NCBI GenBank assembly: GCA_964349835.1
Contig: CAYGID010000004.1
Span: 1 to 64,000 of the forward strand
Direction of reading: 5' to 3'
Origin: JAQVSH01 sp964349835
Lineage (GTDB): Bacteria; Bacteroidota; Bacteroidia; Bacteroidales; UBA4181
Length of the DNA: 64,000 bases
Position numbers and translations under genes: made by a program. The notes under the pieces are model-generated. The model worked only from the letters and a program-made list of their open reading frames with translations, was not told where the DNA came from and did no database searches. Positions 51,141 through 59,483 of this stretch are shown one piece after another. The stretch's first letter is position 1. Each line of letters begins with the position of its first letter.

Positions 51141-51710
51141 ATGGACAACGGAAAGGTCATTATTTTCTCGGCCCCCTCCGGATCGGGGAAAACAACCATC
51201 ATTAAAAGGCTCCTGGCAGCAGGACTACCCCTCTCCTTCTCGGTTTCGGCCTGTACCCGAAAACCACGGAGTGGCGAGGTAAACGGGAGAGACTACTACT
51301 TTTTGTCGGAGGCAGAATTCAGGCAAAAAATTGAGAGTGGCTCTTTTTTGGAGTGGGAGGAGGTCTACGAAGGAAATCTTTATGGCACGCTCTCTTCGGA
51401 ACCCGAAAGAATCTGGGCAAACCAAAAGCATGTGCTTTTTGATGTGGATGTGAAAGGAGGCTTAAAATTGAAAAAACTATTGGGCGATAAGGCCCTGGCT
51501 ATCTTTATCATGCCCCCATCGATTCATGAATTAAAGAAGCGACTGGAGGTTCGTTCAACCGATTCGCCCGAAGTGATTACCACACGGGTCGAAAAAGCAG
51601 CCTACGAAATGGGCTTTGCTCCGCAATTCGACACGGTAGTGATTAACGACAACCTCGATATAGCTACCGGCGAGGCTTTCGACAAAGTGTTGAATTTCCT
51701 TCGCGAATAG
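51141..51710 (+). CDS. gmk: guanylate kinase
   Basis: A 189-residue kinase: IIFSAPSGSGKTTIIKRLL (P-loop), VSACTRKPRSGEVNGRDYYFLS (GMP-binding), FLEWEEVYEGNLYGTL and VLFDVDVKGGLKLKK. It phosphorylates GMP to GDP. It is the second gene of yicC-gmk and ends 21 bp before the convergent lysA. Confidence 0.97.
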   Translation: MDNGKVIIFSAPSGSGKTTIIKRLLAAGLPLSFSVSACTRKPRSGEVNGRDYYFLSEAEFRQKIESGSFLEWEEVYEGNLYGTLSSEPERIWANQKHVLFDVDVKGGLKLKKLLGDKALAIFIMPPSIHELKKRLEVRSTDSPEVITTRVEKAAYEMGFAPQFDTVVINDNLDIATGEAFDKVLNFLRE

Positions 51711-51731
51711 CCCCGCCGACAGACGACTTGA

Positions 51732-52931
51732 TTACAAATCGCAAGCTAATTGGGTGAGCAAAAGATCTTCGACCGTTTCGCGCCTGCGAATCAGATACTC
51801 TTTCCCTTTATAGAGCAGCACCTCTGCGGGGCGCACTCTTGAGTTGTAGTTCGATGACATGGAAAAACAGTAAGCCCCCGCATTTAAGAAAACGAGACAA
51901 TCACCTTCGCGTACCTCCGGCAATGGGCGATCCCATGCAAAGGTATCGGTTTCGCAAATGTACCCCACAACCGAATAGTTCTGCTTGGGTCCATCGGGAT
52001 TCGATACATTGAGAATGTGGTGATAGGCGTCGTAAAACATGGGCCTGATAAGGTGGTTCAAACCACTGTTAACAGCAGCAAAAGTGGTCACAGGGGTCTG
52101 CTTCACTGCATTCACCTGCACGCAAAAGAAACCCGCCTCGCTAACCAAAAATTTTCCGGGCTCAAAAATTAAATCGAGTGGCTTGCCGTAGCGGGCACAA
52201 AAAGCGTTGAAATCGGCCGAGATAACGGCTCCCAACTTTTCGATATCGGTTGCATAGTCGCCCGGCTTATAGGCCACCTTAAACCCGCTTCCAAAATCGA
52301 GAAATTCCAACTCCTTAAAGCGCATTGCTACCGAAAAGAGGGCATCTGCGCTCTTTCGGAAGACCTCCGGGTCGAGAATATCGGAGCCTGTATGCATGTG
52401 AAGTCCAATCACTTTTATGCCAAAGCCTTCGGTAGCGGTTACCAGCTGATCGAGAAAGTCGACCGAAATGCCGAATTTCGAGCCTTTGTGGCCCGTCGAG
52501 ATTTTAATGTGGCCGCCACCCATCACATGAGGGTTAATCCGGATGCAAGCCGGAACCGAATTACCGAACCTTTTGCCAAACTTTTCGATAACCGAAAAAT
52601 TATCGAGGGTTACTCTAACCCCCAGGCCCACAACCTCCTCAATTTCGGAAAACTCCACACCGCTCGGGGTAAAGAGAATCTTACCCGGGTCGAACCCGGC
52701 GGCAAGCCCCATCTTAACCTCACCCAGAGAAACGGCATCGAGACCCGCACCCAGGCGGTTAAACAACTTGAGAATGTTAATGTTTGTAAGAGCCTTACAG
52801 GCAAAATTGAGCCTGAGGCCCGGCACGGCAAAGGCCGATATTAAGCGGTTGTACTGCTCTTCCATCTTTTCGCCATGGTACACATAGAGCGGACTTCCGT
52901 ATTTCTGAGTAAGATCGGTAAAAGGGAGCAT
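51732..52931 (-). CDS. lysA: diaminopimelate decarboxylase
   Basis: A 399-residue fold-type III PLP enzyme. K46 in NFACKALTN binds PLP. GLHMHTGSDI, DFGSGFKVAY and EPGKFLVSEAGFF are the usual substrate and PLP-phosphate motifs, and the conserved cysteine lies in ICETDTFAWDR. It makes lysine from meso-diaminopimelate. It is co-transcribed after alaS (7 bp gap). Confidence 0.96.
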   Translation of the reverse strand: MLPFTDLTQKYGSPLYVYHGEKMEEQYNRLISAFAVPGLRLNFACKALTNINILKLFNRLGAGLDAVSLGEVKMGLAAGFDPGKILFTPSGVEFSEIEEVVGLGVRVTLDNFSVIEKFGKRFGNSVPACIRINPHVMGGGHIKISTGHKGSKFGISVDFLDQLVTATEGFGIKVIGLHMHTGSDILDPEVFRKSADALFSVAMRFKELEFLDFGSGFKVAYKPGDYATDIEKLGAVISADFNAFCARYGKPLDLIFEPGKFLVSEAGFFCVQVNAVKQTPVTTFAAVNSGLNHLIRPMFYDAYHHILNVSNPDGPKQNYSVVGYICETDTFAWDRPLPEVREGDCLVFLNAGAYCFSMSSNYNSRVRPAEVLLYKGKEYLIRRRETVEDLLLTQLACDL

Positions 52932-52938
52932 AGAAATA

Positions 52939-55560
52939 TTATTGCAATTGGTTCTTTACATTTTCAATAGCGGGCATGAGCCCTTCGGTAACTTTTCCTC
53001 CGGCGGTGGCAAAAAAGGGCTGCCCTCCACCCCCGCCGTTCATAATCTTTGCCGCCTCCCTGATGATTTGCGAGGCACTCTTTCCTTCGGCAACCAAGGC
53101 ATCGGAAAGCATCACTGCCAGTTCGGGTTTCCCGTTGAACACCCTGCCGGCAACAAATGCCAGTTTCCCCTTCTCGGCCCTGAGCATAAAGGCAATATTC
53201 TTCACCAGTTCGGGCGTTGCCTGATCCGACTTCCACTCCAGAAGCCTTATGCCGTTTGGCAACAAAACAGCACCTTCGAGTAAACTTTTCTTCAACGATT
53301 CGGCCTGGATCTGCATAAAGGAATCGGCCTGCTGCTTCATCTCCTGGTTGTCGGCCATCATCTTTTGAACCGCCGATAATACATTGGGCGACCCCGGGAA
53401 GAGCGAACGAATCTCCTTCAACAGGTCGGCACTTTGGGCTATCAACAGCTCGGCACCCTCGCCGGTGCAGGCTTCTATGCGCCGAATTCCGGCAGCAACA
53501 GCCGATTCGGAGGCAATCTTAAAATAGCCTATTTCGCCGGTTGCCGACACATGGGTTCCCCCACACAACTCCACCGAGTTGTCGAAACGAATTAACCGAA
53601 CCTTGTCGCCATACTTTTCGCCGAACAGGGCCATAGCCCCCAAGTCGCGGGCCTCCACCATAGAAATTTCACGCCGCTCGTCAAGAGGCGAGTTATCTCG
53701 AATATAGCCATTTACCAATGCTTCGGCAGCCTGCAGCTCGGTTTCGGTCAGCTTCTGAAAATGCGAAAAATCGAAACGGAGGTAATCGGCCGAAACAAAA
53801 GAACCTTTTTGCTCCACATGTGCACCGAGCACCACACGAAGGGCCCTTTGCAGCAGATGCGTTGCAGAGTGATTAGCCTGAATCTGTTTCCGGTGCCGGG
53901 CATCTACCTCGGCCATAAAGGGGAGATCAAGCCGGTTGGGCAGCGACTCAACTAGATGTATATGCAAATTATTCTCCTTTTTGGTATCGATTACAGGGCA
54001 TTCGAATCCTTCGCCCCGAACTACCCCTTTATCGCCCATCTGACCACCGCTTTCGGCGTAAAAAGGGGTCTTATCGAAAACCAACTGATAGAGCTGTTTC
54101 CCTTTGGTTTTCACCATCCGGTAGCGTGAAAGCCGGGCTTCGCACCTAAGGGTATCGTATCCCACAAAGAGCGGCTCCTCACAAGCCGATAACTCAATCC
54201 AGTCGCCTGTATCGACGCTGGCATCGGCACGCGAACGTTGCTTTTGCGCCTCCAGATGGAGCGCATACTCCTTTTGATTATAGGTAAGATGGTTTTCGCG
54301 AAGAATCAATTCGGTGAGATCGAGAGGAAAACCAAAGGTGTCGTAGAGTTCAAAAACCACCGCACCGTCTACTTCGGTTTTGTTCTCGGTACGGCACTTA
54401 CCTACAATCGTATCAATAAGTCTGAGCCCGGTTTCGAGCGTATGCAGAAAAGAGTTCTCCTCCTCCTTAATCACTTTGGAAATCAGATCCTTCTGAGCTA
54501 TCAATTCGGGATAAGCATCGCCCATCACCTCAATTAAGGTAGGAACCAGTGCATAGATAAAGGGCTCCTTCTGCCCAAGGAAGGTGTAGCCGTAGCGAAC
54601 TGCCCGGCGAAGAAGGCGGCGGATTACATATCCCGCCTTGTTGTTCGAAGGAATCTGACCATCGGCAATCGAGAAGGCAATGGCACGCAGATGATCGGCC
54701 ACCACACGCATAGCCACATCGGTTACCTCGTTTTCGCCATATTTCTTACCCACCAGCAGACCAATTGCCCCAATGATGTCGGCAAAAAGATCGATATCGT
54801 AATTGGAGGTTTTTTTCTGAATCACGCGACAAAGACGTTCAAACCCCATTCCGGTATCCACATGGCAAGCAGGAAGACGCTCCAACTGCCCCGAAGCCTT
54901 ACGGTTAAACTGCATGAAAACCAGATTCCAAATTTCAATCACCTGAGGATCACTCTGATTAACAAGGCTGCAACCGGGAACTGCCAAACAATCGGCCTCC
55001 GAACGCGAATCGTAATGAATTTCAGAACAGGGACCACAGGGGCCGGTATCGCCCATCTCCCAGAAATTATCTTTTTTGTTTCCCAACAGAATACGCGACT
55101 CAGGCAGATGCTTTTTCCAGAAACCAAAGGCCTCCCGATCCATCTCGAGGCCATCTTCGGCACTGCCCTCAAATACAGTTACATAGAGACGATCCCTGTT
55201 TATCTTTAACACTTCGGTAAGATACTCCCATGCCCAGTCGATAGCCTCCTCCTTAAAATAGTCGCCAAACGACCAGTTACCCAACATCTCAAACATGGTA
55301 TGATGATAGGTATCGTGCCCAACCTCCTCAAGGTCGTTATGTTTTCCACTTACACGCAAACATTTCTGACTATCGGCCACGCGAAGCGATTTGGGGGGCG
55401 TATTGCCCAAAAAAATCTCTTTAAAGGGGTTCATCCCGGCATTGGTGAACATGAGGGTGGGATCGTTCTTAACCACCATAGGAGCTGATGGAACAATTTG
55501 GTGTTGTTTCGAAGCAAAGAAGTCTAAGAAGGATAATCGAATCTCTTTTGTGGTCATCAT
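52939..55560 (-). CDS. alaS: alanyl-tRNA synthetase
   Basis: An 873-residue synthetase of normal length. Order of parts: the class II core (TNAGMNPFKEIFLG, HTMFEMLGNWSFGDYFKEEAI, WNLVFMQFNRKASGQLERLP, NNKAGYVIRRLLRRAVRYG), the editing domain with the zinc ligands HSATHLLQRALR and CGGTHVSATGEIGYF, then the C-Ala domain, ending with a glycine-rich NGGGGGQPFFATAGG. It charges tRNA-Ala and clears Ser/Gly errors. The start could be at either of two adjacent ATGs. It is divergent from the M23 peptidase gene and heads alaS-lysA. Confidence 0.97.
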   Translation of the reverse strand: MMTTKEIRLSFLDFFASKQHQIVPSAPMVVKNDPTLMFTNAGMNPFKEIFLGNTPPKSLRVADSQKCLRVSGKHNDLEEVGHDTYHHTMFEMLGNWSFGDYFKEEAIDWAWEYLTEVLKINRDRLYVTVFEGSAEDGLEMDREAFGFWKKHLPESRILLGNKKDNFWEMGDTGPCGPCSEIHYDSRSEADCLAVPGCSLVNQSDPQVIEIWNLVFMQFNRKASGQLERLPACHVDTGMGFERLCRVIQKKTSNYDIDLFADIIGAIGLLVGKKYGENEVTDVAMRVVADHLRAIAFSIADGQIPSNNKAGYVIRRLLRRAVRYGYTFLGQKEPFIYALVPTLIEVMGDAYPELIAQKDLISKVIKEEENSFLHTLETGLRLIDTIVGKCRTENKTEVDGAVVFELYDTFGFPLDLTELILRENHLTYNQKEYALHLEAQKQRSRADASVDTGDWIELSACEEPLFVGYDTLRCEARLSRYRMVKTKGKQLYQLVFDKTPFYAESGGQMGDKGVVRGEGFECPVIDTKKENNLHIHLVESLPNRLDLPFMAEVDARHRKQIQANHSATHLLQRALRVVLGAHVEQKGSFVSADYLRFDFSHFQKLTETELQAAEALVNGYIRDNSPLDERREISMVEARDLGAMALFGEKYGDKVRLIRFDNSVELCGGTHVSATGEIGYFKIASESAVAAGIRRIEACTGEGAELLIAQSADLLKEIRSLFPGSPNVLSAVQKMMADNQEMKQQADSFMQIQAESLKKSLLEGAVLLPNGIRLLEWKSDQATPELVKNIAFMLRAEKGKLAFVAGRVFNGKPELAVMLSDALVAEGKSASQIIREAAKIMNGGGGGQPFFATAGGKVTEGLMPAIENVKNQLQ

Positions 55561-55620
55561 GCCGCAGATAATCTGAATACTAATCCGTTAAAAAAAACTA
55601 ATAATACTTTTTGAATTTGG

Positions 55621-55628
55621 CAAAAGTA
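55621..55628 (-). promoter_or_regulatory. -7 box of alaS
   Basis: Minus-strand TACTTTTG (plus-strand CAAAAGTA), about 60 bp upstream of the alaS ATG. Confidence 0.6.
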
Positions 55629-55639
55629 ATTAATTGATT

Positions 55640-55647
55640 TAATTTTG
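55640..55647 (+). promoter_or_regulatory. -7 box of the M23 peptidase operon
   Basis: TAATTTTG, 48 bp before the ATG at 55696 and 11 bp from the alaS -7 box on the other strand. Confidence 0.6.
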
Positions 55648-55695
55648 GCGACATTCGTTACGCATTAATCGCCCATATCACCCCAATTCTGCAAT

Positions 55696-56664
55696 ATGTT
55701 AAAGCCCACTTATAGGTTTAATCCCGAGTCGCTGAAGTTCGAAAAGATAACTATCAGTATCAAAGGATTGATTGTAAAGGCCTTTACCTTTTTTACTGCC
55801 AGCATCGTTGTGGCCATCGGCTATTACGTGCTTTTTGCCCGATTTTTCGAGTCGCCCCGAGAGATAGTCCTCCGAAGAGAAAACGAACAACTCGTTTTGC
55901 AGTATGAGGTAATGGAACGAAAACTAAGCCAGATTGAACTTGTAATCAACGACCTGCAAGACCGCGACGACAACCTCTACCGTGTAATCTTCGAATCGGA
56001 ACCCATTCCCTCTACTATTCGGAAAGCCGGAACCGGTGGAATGAACCGACTCAGTAACTTCTCGAGCCTGAGCAACGAGAAACTGGTTGTAGAAACCGCC
56101 ACTAAGATCAATACACTGCAAAAGCAGCTCTATATTCAGTCGAAATCGTACGATGAGCTCATAAACCTGGCAAACAACAAGTCGGCCATGATATCGGCCA
56201 TCCCCTCTATCCAGCCGGTGGCCAACAAAGACCTGAAAAGGGCAGCTACCGGTTACGGAATGCGAATCGATCCCATTTACAAGGTTCCCCGCATGCATGA
56301 AGGGATGGACTTCTCGGTTCCGGTAGGCACCGATGTCTATGCCACGGGCGACGGAGTAGTGGTAGACCGGGGTCGCGACGGCGAATACGGGAATGCCATC
56401 GTGGTTGACCACGGATTTGGATATACCACCCGGTACGCACACCTCTCGGCATTTAACGTTGTGAAGGGGCAAAAGGTGAAAAGAGGCGAAATCATTGGCA
56501 AGGCCGGAAATACCGGAAAATCGACCGGCCCCCACCTGCACTACGAGGTGCGGAAAAACAACCGCGCCCTGAATCCGGTAAACTTCTACTTTAACGACCT
56601 GACTGCCGACGAGTACGCACAACTTGTGAATATCTCAGACAATGCCGGTCAGGCCTTCGACTAA
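55696..56664 (+). CDS. M23-family metallopeptidase, membrane-anchored
   Basis: A 322-residue protein with one N-terminal transmembrane helix (about 27-48, AFTFFTASIVVAIGYYVLF), a coiled-coil segment (about 58-100), then a peptidase M23 domain: the zinc ligands lie in RMHEGMDFSVP and GPHLHYEV (HxH). It is expected to face the periplasm and cut peptidoglycan cross-bridges, or to act as a cell-division activator if inactive. It is followed within 13 bp by the MerR gene. Confidence 0.93.
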   Translation: MLKPTYRFNPESLKFEKITISIKGLIVKAFTFFTASIVVAIGYYVLFARFFESPREIVLRRENEQLVLQYEVMERKLSQIELVINDLQDRDDNLYRVIFESEPIPSTIRKAGTGGMNRLSNFSSLSNEKLVVETATKINTLQKQLYIQSKSYDELINLANNKSAMISAIPSIQPVANKDLKRAATGYGMRIDPIYKVPRMHEGMDFSVPVGTDVYATGDGVVVDRGRDGEYGNAIVVDHGFGYTTRYAHLSAFNVVKGQKVKRGEIIGKAGNTGKSTGPHLHYEVRKNNRALNPVNFYFNDLTADEYAQLVNISDNAGQAFD

Positions 56665-56677
56665 ATGCTATTACACT

Positions 56678-57016
56678 ATGCCTTATAAAGAAAAGCGGGT
56701 AGAAAAGTTATTCTATTCCATTGGAGAGGTTGCCCAAATGTTCGATGTAAACACCTCTCTTATACGTTATTGGGAACAACAATTCGATGTAATTAAACCC
56801 GGAAAAAACAAAAAGGGGAACCGATTATTTACACAGGCCGACATCAATAATTTTCACTTGATTTACCATTACGTAAAAGAGAGAGGCATGACGCTGAAAG
56901 GCGCAAAGCAAAAACTGGCCGAAAACTGTGCTTATGCAGTGCAAAATTTCGAAATAGTAAAACGACTCCAAGAGATTCGTTCAGTAGTTCTCTCCCTTCG
57001 CGAACACCTCGAATAA
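56678..57016 (+). CDS. MerR-family transcriptional regulator
   Basis: A 112-residue protein. The N-terminal MerR HTH is YSIGEVAQMFDVNTSLIRYWEQQFDVIKP (wing: KKGNRLFTQADINNF). The C-terminal helix (KGAKQKLAENCAYAVQNFEIVKRLQEIRSVVLSLREHL) is a short coiled coil with no effector-binding domain, as in the MerR/CueR-like Bacteroidota proteins next to M23 peptidases. The start at 56678 (MPYKEKR) is chosen. It is in the M23-MerR-Nif3-zinc-ribbon unit, and its target is unknown. Confidence 0.88.
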   Translation: MPYKEKRVEKLFYSIGEVAQMFDVNTSLIRYWEQQFDVIKPGKNKKGNRLFTQADINNFHLIYHYVKERGMTLKGAKQKLAENCAYAVQNFEIVKRLQEIRSVVLSLREHLE

Positions 57017-57026
57017 ACCATCCGAC

Positions 57027-57899
57027 ATGCCCCTTCTGAGTGAAATTGCAGACTGTTTTGAAGCCTTGGCGCCCCTTGCTCTTCAGGAGCCCTACGACAA
57101 TAGCGGGCTGCAGATTGGCAACCCCGCCCTTCAGGTAGAATCGGCTCTGGTAGCCCTCGATCTGAACGAACAGGTGGTCGACGAAGCTTTGGCCTTAGGA
57201 GCCAATCTGATTATTTCGCACCACCCTCTCATTTTCAAGGGACTCAAACGCCTCACCCAGGCAACAATGGTAGAGCGAATTGTGCATCGATGCATTTTGC
57301 ACAACATTGCTCTCTATGCCTGCCACACCAACCTCGACGCCGCCTCGGGTGGCGTGAGCTACCGACTCGCTCAAAAACTTGGCATCGAAAACGGAGCCAT
57401 TCTTGAACCCCGATCGGGTCTGCTTACCGATGAGGTAGTCAAAGCGTTACGCGACAGTCACCCTTACGAAGAGCAGGCATTCAACCTGTTTCAGATGCAG
57501 AACAAAACCCGCGATACCGGATTCGGTTGGGTAGGGCTTCTGCCAGAATCCTGCTCGCCCGAAGAGTTTCTGTTGCAGGTAAAAAAAATATTGGGCACAG
57601 GAGCCCTCCGATATTCGACTCTACCTGCGCGCGCCATCCATAAAGTGGCCGTTTGCGGCGGCTCGGGAGCCGAACTGCTTTCGGCAGCCCTGGCTGCCGG
57701 AGCTGATGCCTATATTACAGCCGATGTGAAGTACCACACCTTTCAGGAGGCCGAAGGGAGGCTGTTGCTGATTGATGCGGGCCACTACGAAACAGAACAG
57801 TTTACAAAAGAGCTCTTTTATGATGTTCTAACCAAAAAATTCAATAATTTTGCGGTTCACATTTCTAAGGTCAAAACCAATCCGATAAATTATCTCTAG
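57027..57899 (+). CDS. Nif3-like dinuclear metal-centre protein with a shortened insert
   Basis: A 290-residue protein. The Nif3 halves are intact: YDNSGLQIGNP...LNEQVVDEALALGANLIISHHPLIF (metal ligands HH), and VAVCGGSGAELLSAALAAGADAYITADVKYHTFQEAEGRLLLIDAGHYETEQ. Bacteroidota homologues are usually ~365 residues with a CutA-like insert domain; here the stretch between residues ~125 and 175 is only a remnant (SHPYEEQAFNLF). The function of the family is unclear. It lies between merR and the zinc-ribbon gene, the standard neighbour in this phylum. Confidence 0.9.
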   Translation: MPLLSEIADCFEALAPLALQEPYDNSGLQIGNPALQVESALVALDLNEQVVDEALALGANLIISHHPLIFKGLKRLTQATMVERIVHRCILHNIALYACHTNLDAASGGVSYRLAQKLGIENGAILEPRSGLLTDEVVKALRDSHPYEEQAFNLFQMQNKTRDTGFGWVGLLPESCSPEEFLLQVKKILGTGALRYSTLPARAIHKVAVCGGSGAELLSAALAAGADAYITADVKYHTFQEAEGRLLLIDAGHYETEQFTKELFYDVLTKKFNNFAVHISKVKTNPINYL

Positions 57900-57900
57900 C

Positions 57901-58659
57901 ATGGTGAATGATAAGAACAAACCGTCAGAAGTAGCGGAAATCTCAGTTGAGGAAAAATTGCGTGCGCTGTACCAACTACAAAAAGTGCACAGCGAACTCG
58001 ATAAGATCAACATTTTACGTGGCGAACTCCCCCTGGAGGTGCGCGATCTGGAGGATGAAATTGCCGGGTTAGAGACCCGAATTCACAATTTCATGGAAGA
58101 GATTAAGGCACTCGAGACCGCTTTAACCACAAAAAAAACTGACATTCTCAACTCCCAGAACCTGATTAAAAAGTATAAGGAGCAGCAGGACAACGTCAGG
58201 AACAACCGCGAATACGACTCACTATCGAAAGAGATTGAGTTTCAGACCCTCGAAATTGAACTCGCCGAAAAGAGGATGAAGGAGTTTTCGGCACAAATCG
58301 ACGAACGCAGTCAGGCCATACAGAAATCGCAAGAGCATCTCGAATCGAAAAGTGCCGACCTTGTAGACAAACAGAAAGAGTTGGAGGAGATTTCGGCCGA
58401 CACCAACAAAGACGAAGATCAACTCCACGCAAAGATTAAACAGTTAGAAGATAAAATTGAACCCCGCCTTCTTGCCGCTTATACCCGAATCCGGAACAGT
58501 GTATACAATCGGCTTGCTGTAGTTACAGTTCAGCGCGACGCCTGCGGAGGTTGCTTTAATAATATCCCCCCGCAACGGCAGCTCGATATCCGTTCGCGCA
58601 AGAAAATCATTGTATGTGAGTACTGTGGACGCATCTTTGTAGACGACTCAATGGCATAG
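57901..58659 (+). CDS. coiled-coil and C4 zinc-ribbon protein
   Basis: A 252-residue protein. Residues about 20-195 are coiled coil (VRDLEDEIAGLETRIHNFMEEIKALETAL...). The C-terminus is a C4 zinc ribbon, CGGCFNNIPPQRQLDIRSRKKIIVCEYCGRIFV, of the family often encoded beside Nif3. Members are proposed to bind nucleic acid; the role is unknown. It starts 1 bp after the Nif3 stop and is the last gene of the unit before the hairpin at 58683-58724. Confidence 0.9.
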   Translation: MVNDKNKPSEVAEISVEEKLRALYQLQKVHSELDKINILRGELPLEVRDLEDEIAGLETRIHNFMEEIKALETALTTKKTDILNSQNLIKKYKEQQDNVRNNREYDSLSKEIEFQTLEIELAEKRMKEFSAQIDERSQAIQKSQEHLESKSADLVDKQKELEEISADTNKDEDQLHAKIKQLEDKIEPRLLAAYTRIRNSVYNRLAVVTVQRDACGGCFNNIPPQRQLDIRSRKKIIVCEYCGRIFVDDSMA

Positions 58660-58682
58660 TTCGCGCAGATTGCGCATAACGC

Positions 58683-58724
58683 AAAGCGCCCCGGCAAGGT
58701 TCTCAAAAGAATCGGGCCGGGGCG
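58683..58724. terminator. hairpin between convergent zinc-ribbon and lolA-like genes
   Basis: Perfect 11-bp arms AGCGCCCCGGC (58683-58693) and GCCGGGGCGCT (58714-58724). No T tract. Its place between two convergent genes suggests it terminates both. Confidence 0.7.
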
Positions 58725-58749
58725 CTCTGCATCTCCAAAATTTTGATCA

Positions 58750-59427
58750 TCACCGCATATCTACCGTCTCAACTCCGGGATGATCGGCTGCCTGAAAGCG
58801 AACCATCACCTCAGTAATCTTTTCGGGCTGCCGGGGTAACTTCAGTCGCAGCATCTGCTCTGCCCCCTCCTTCCGTGTCACCTTCAATAAGAGAGGTAGC
58901 GAGCTCTTTTCGTCGATAGTGAGCAACACGGAAACATACCGATGAGTAGTCTTTCGGGGTTTTAGCAACACATCGGCAACCTGCGCACCCTCAACACTCC
59001 GGGTACCGGCAAACTGCATATCAAAATCCTTGCTTTGCACATCGAAAAGCTTCAAGGGATTAAAAAGAGTCAGATCTTCGGGATCGAAAAAATCTTCGGC
59101 CTTCGAGAGTGTCAGTTCATTGGCATCCTCCAGATACTGAGCAACCTCCTTTCCATCAAAAAACAGCTCCATATCGTCGAGAAGAATTCTGTATCTGCTA
59201 CCCAGTACAAACAACACCCCTTCTCTTCCGGCCGAAGGGTCGGCAGGAGCCTGGGTCTCGGTTGTTTGAAAAACAAAATCGGCCTTCCAGCCGTTAGGCG
59301 AGGCCGTTGCTTTTTTCAACCGGTCGATATAGGCAATGGCCTTTGCATCAGACTGACCGGCAATGGGTTGCAGCGAACCCCAAGAAAAAAGGAGAAAAGA
59401 GAGAAAATAAAGAGTAATAACGTTCAT
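58750..59427 (-). CDS. LolA-like outer-membrane lipoprotein carrier protein
   Basis: A 225-residue protein with signal peptide (MNVITLYFLSFLLFSWGSLQPIAGQ) and a LolA-type half-barrel: GREGVLFVLGSRYRILLDD, MELFFDGKEVAQYLEDANELTLS, LTLFNPLKLFD. It probably carries lipoproteins through the periplasm, though Bacteroidota LolA proteins are very divergent and the match is by pattern and context (downstream of ftsK). The start at 59427 begins the signal peptide; 59472 adds 15 residues. Confidence 0.82.
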   Translation of the reverse strand: MNVITLYFLSFLLFSWGSLQPIAGQSDAKAIAYIDRLKKATASPNGWKADFVFQTTETQAPADPSAGREGVLFVLGSRYRILLDDMELFFDGKEVAQYLEDANELTLSKAEDFFDPEDLTLFNPLKLFDVQSKDFDMQFAGTRSVEGAQVADVLLKPRKTTHRYVSVLLTIDEKSSLPLLLKVTRKEGAEQMLRLKLPRQPEKITEVMVRFQAADHPGVETVDMR

Positions 59428-59483
59428 GCCGGAATAACTTCTTTTATATGAGGGCGCAACAAATCGCAACAAGGAGAAGACGA

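Noticed and set aside
55924..56622. 232-codon minus-strand ORF inside the M23 peptidase gene
   Set aside because: It is a shadow of the peptidase reading frame and has no promoter or motif.
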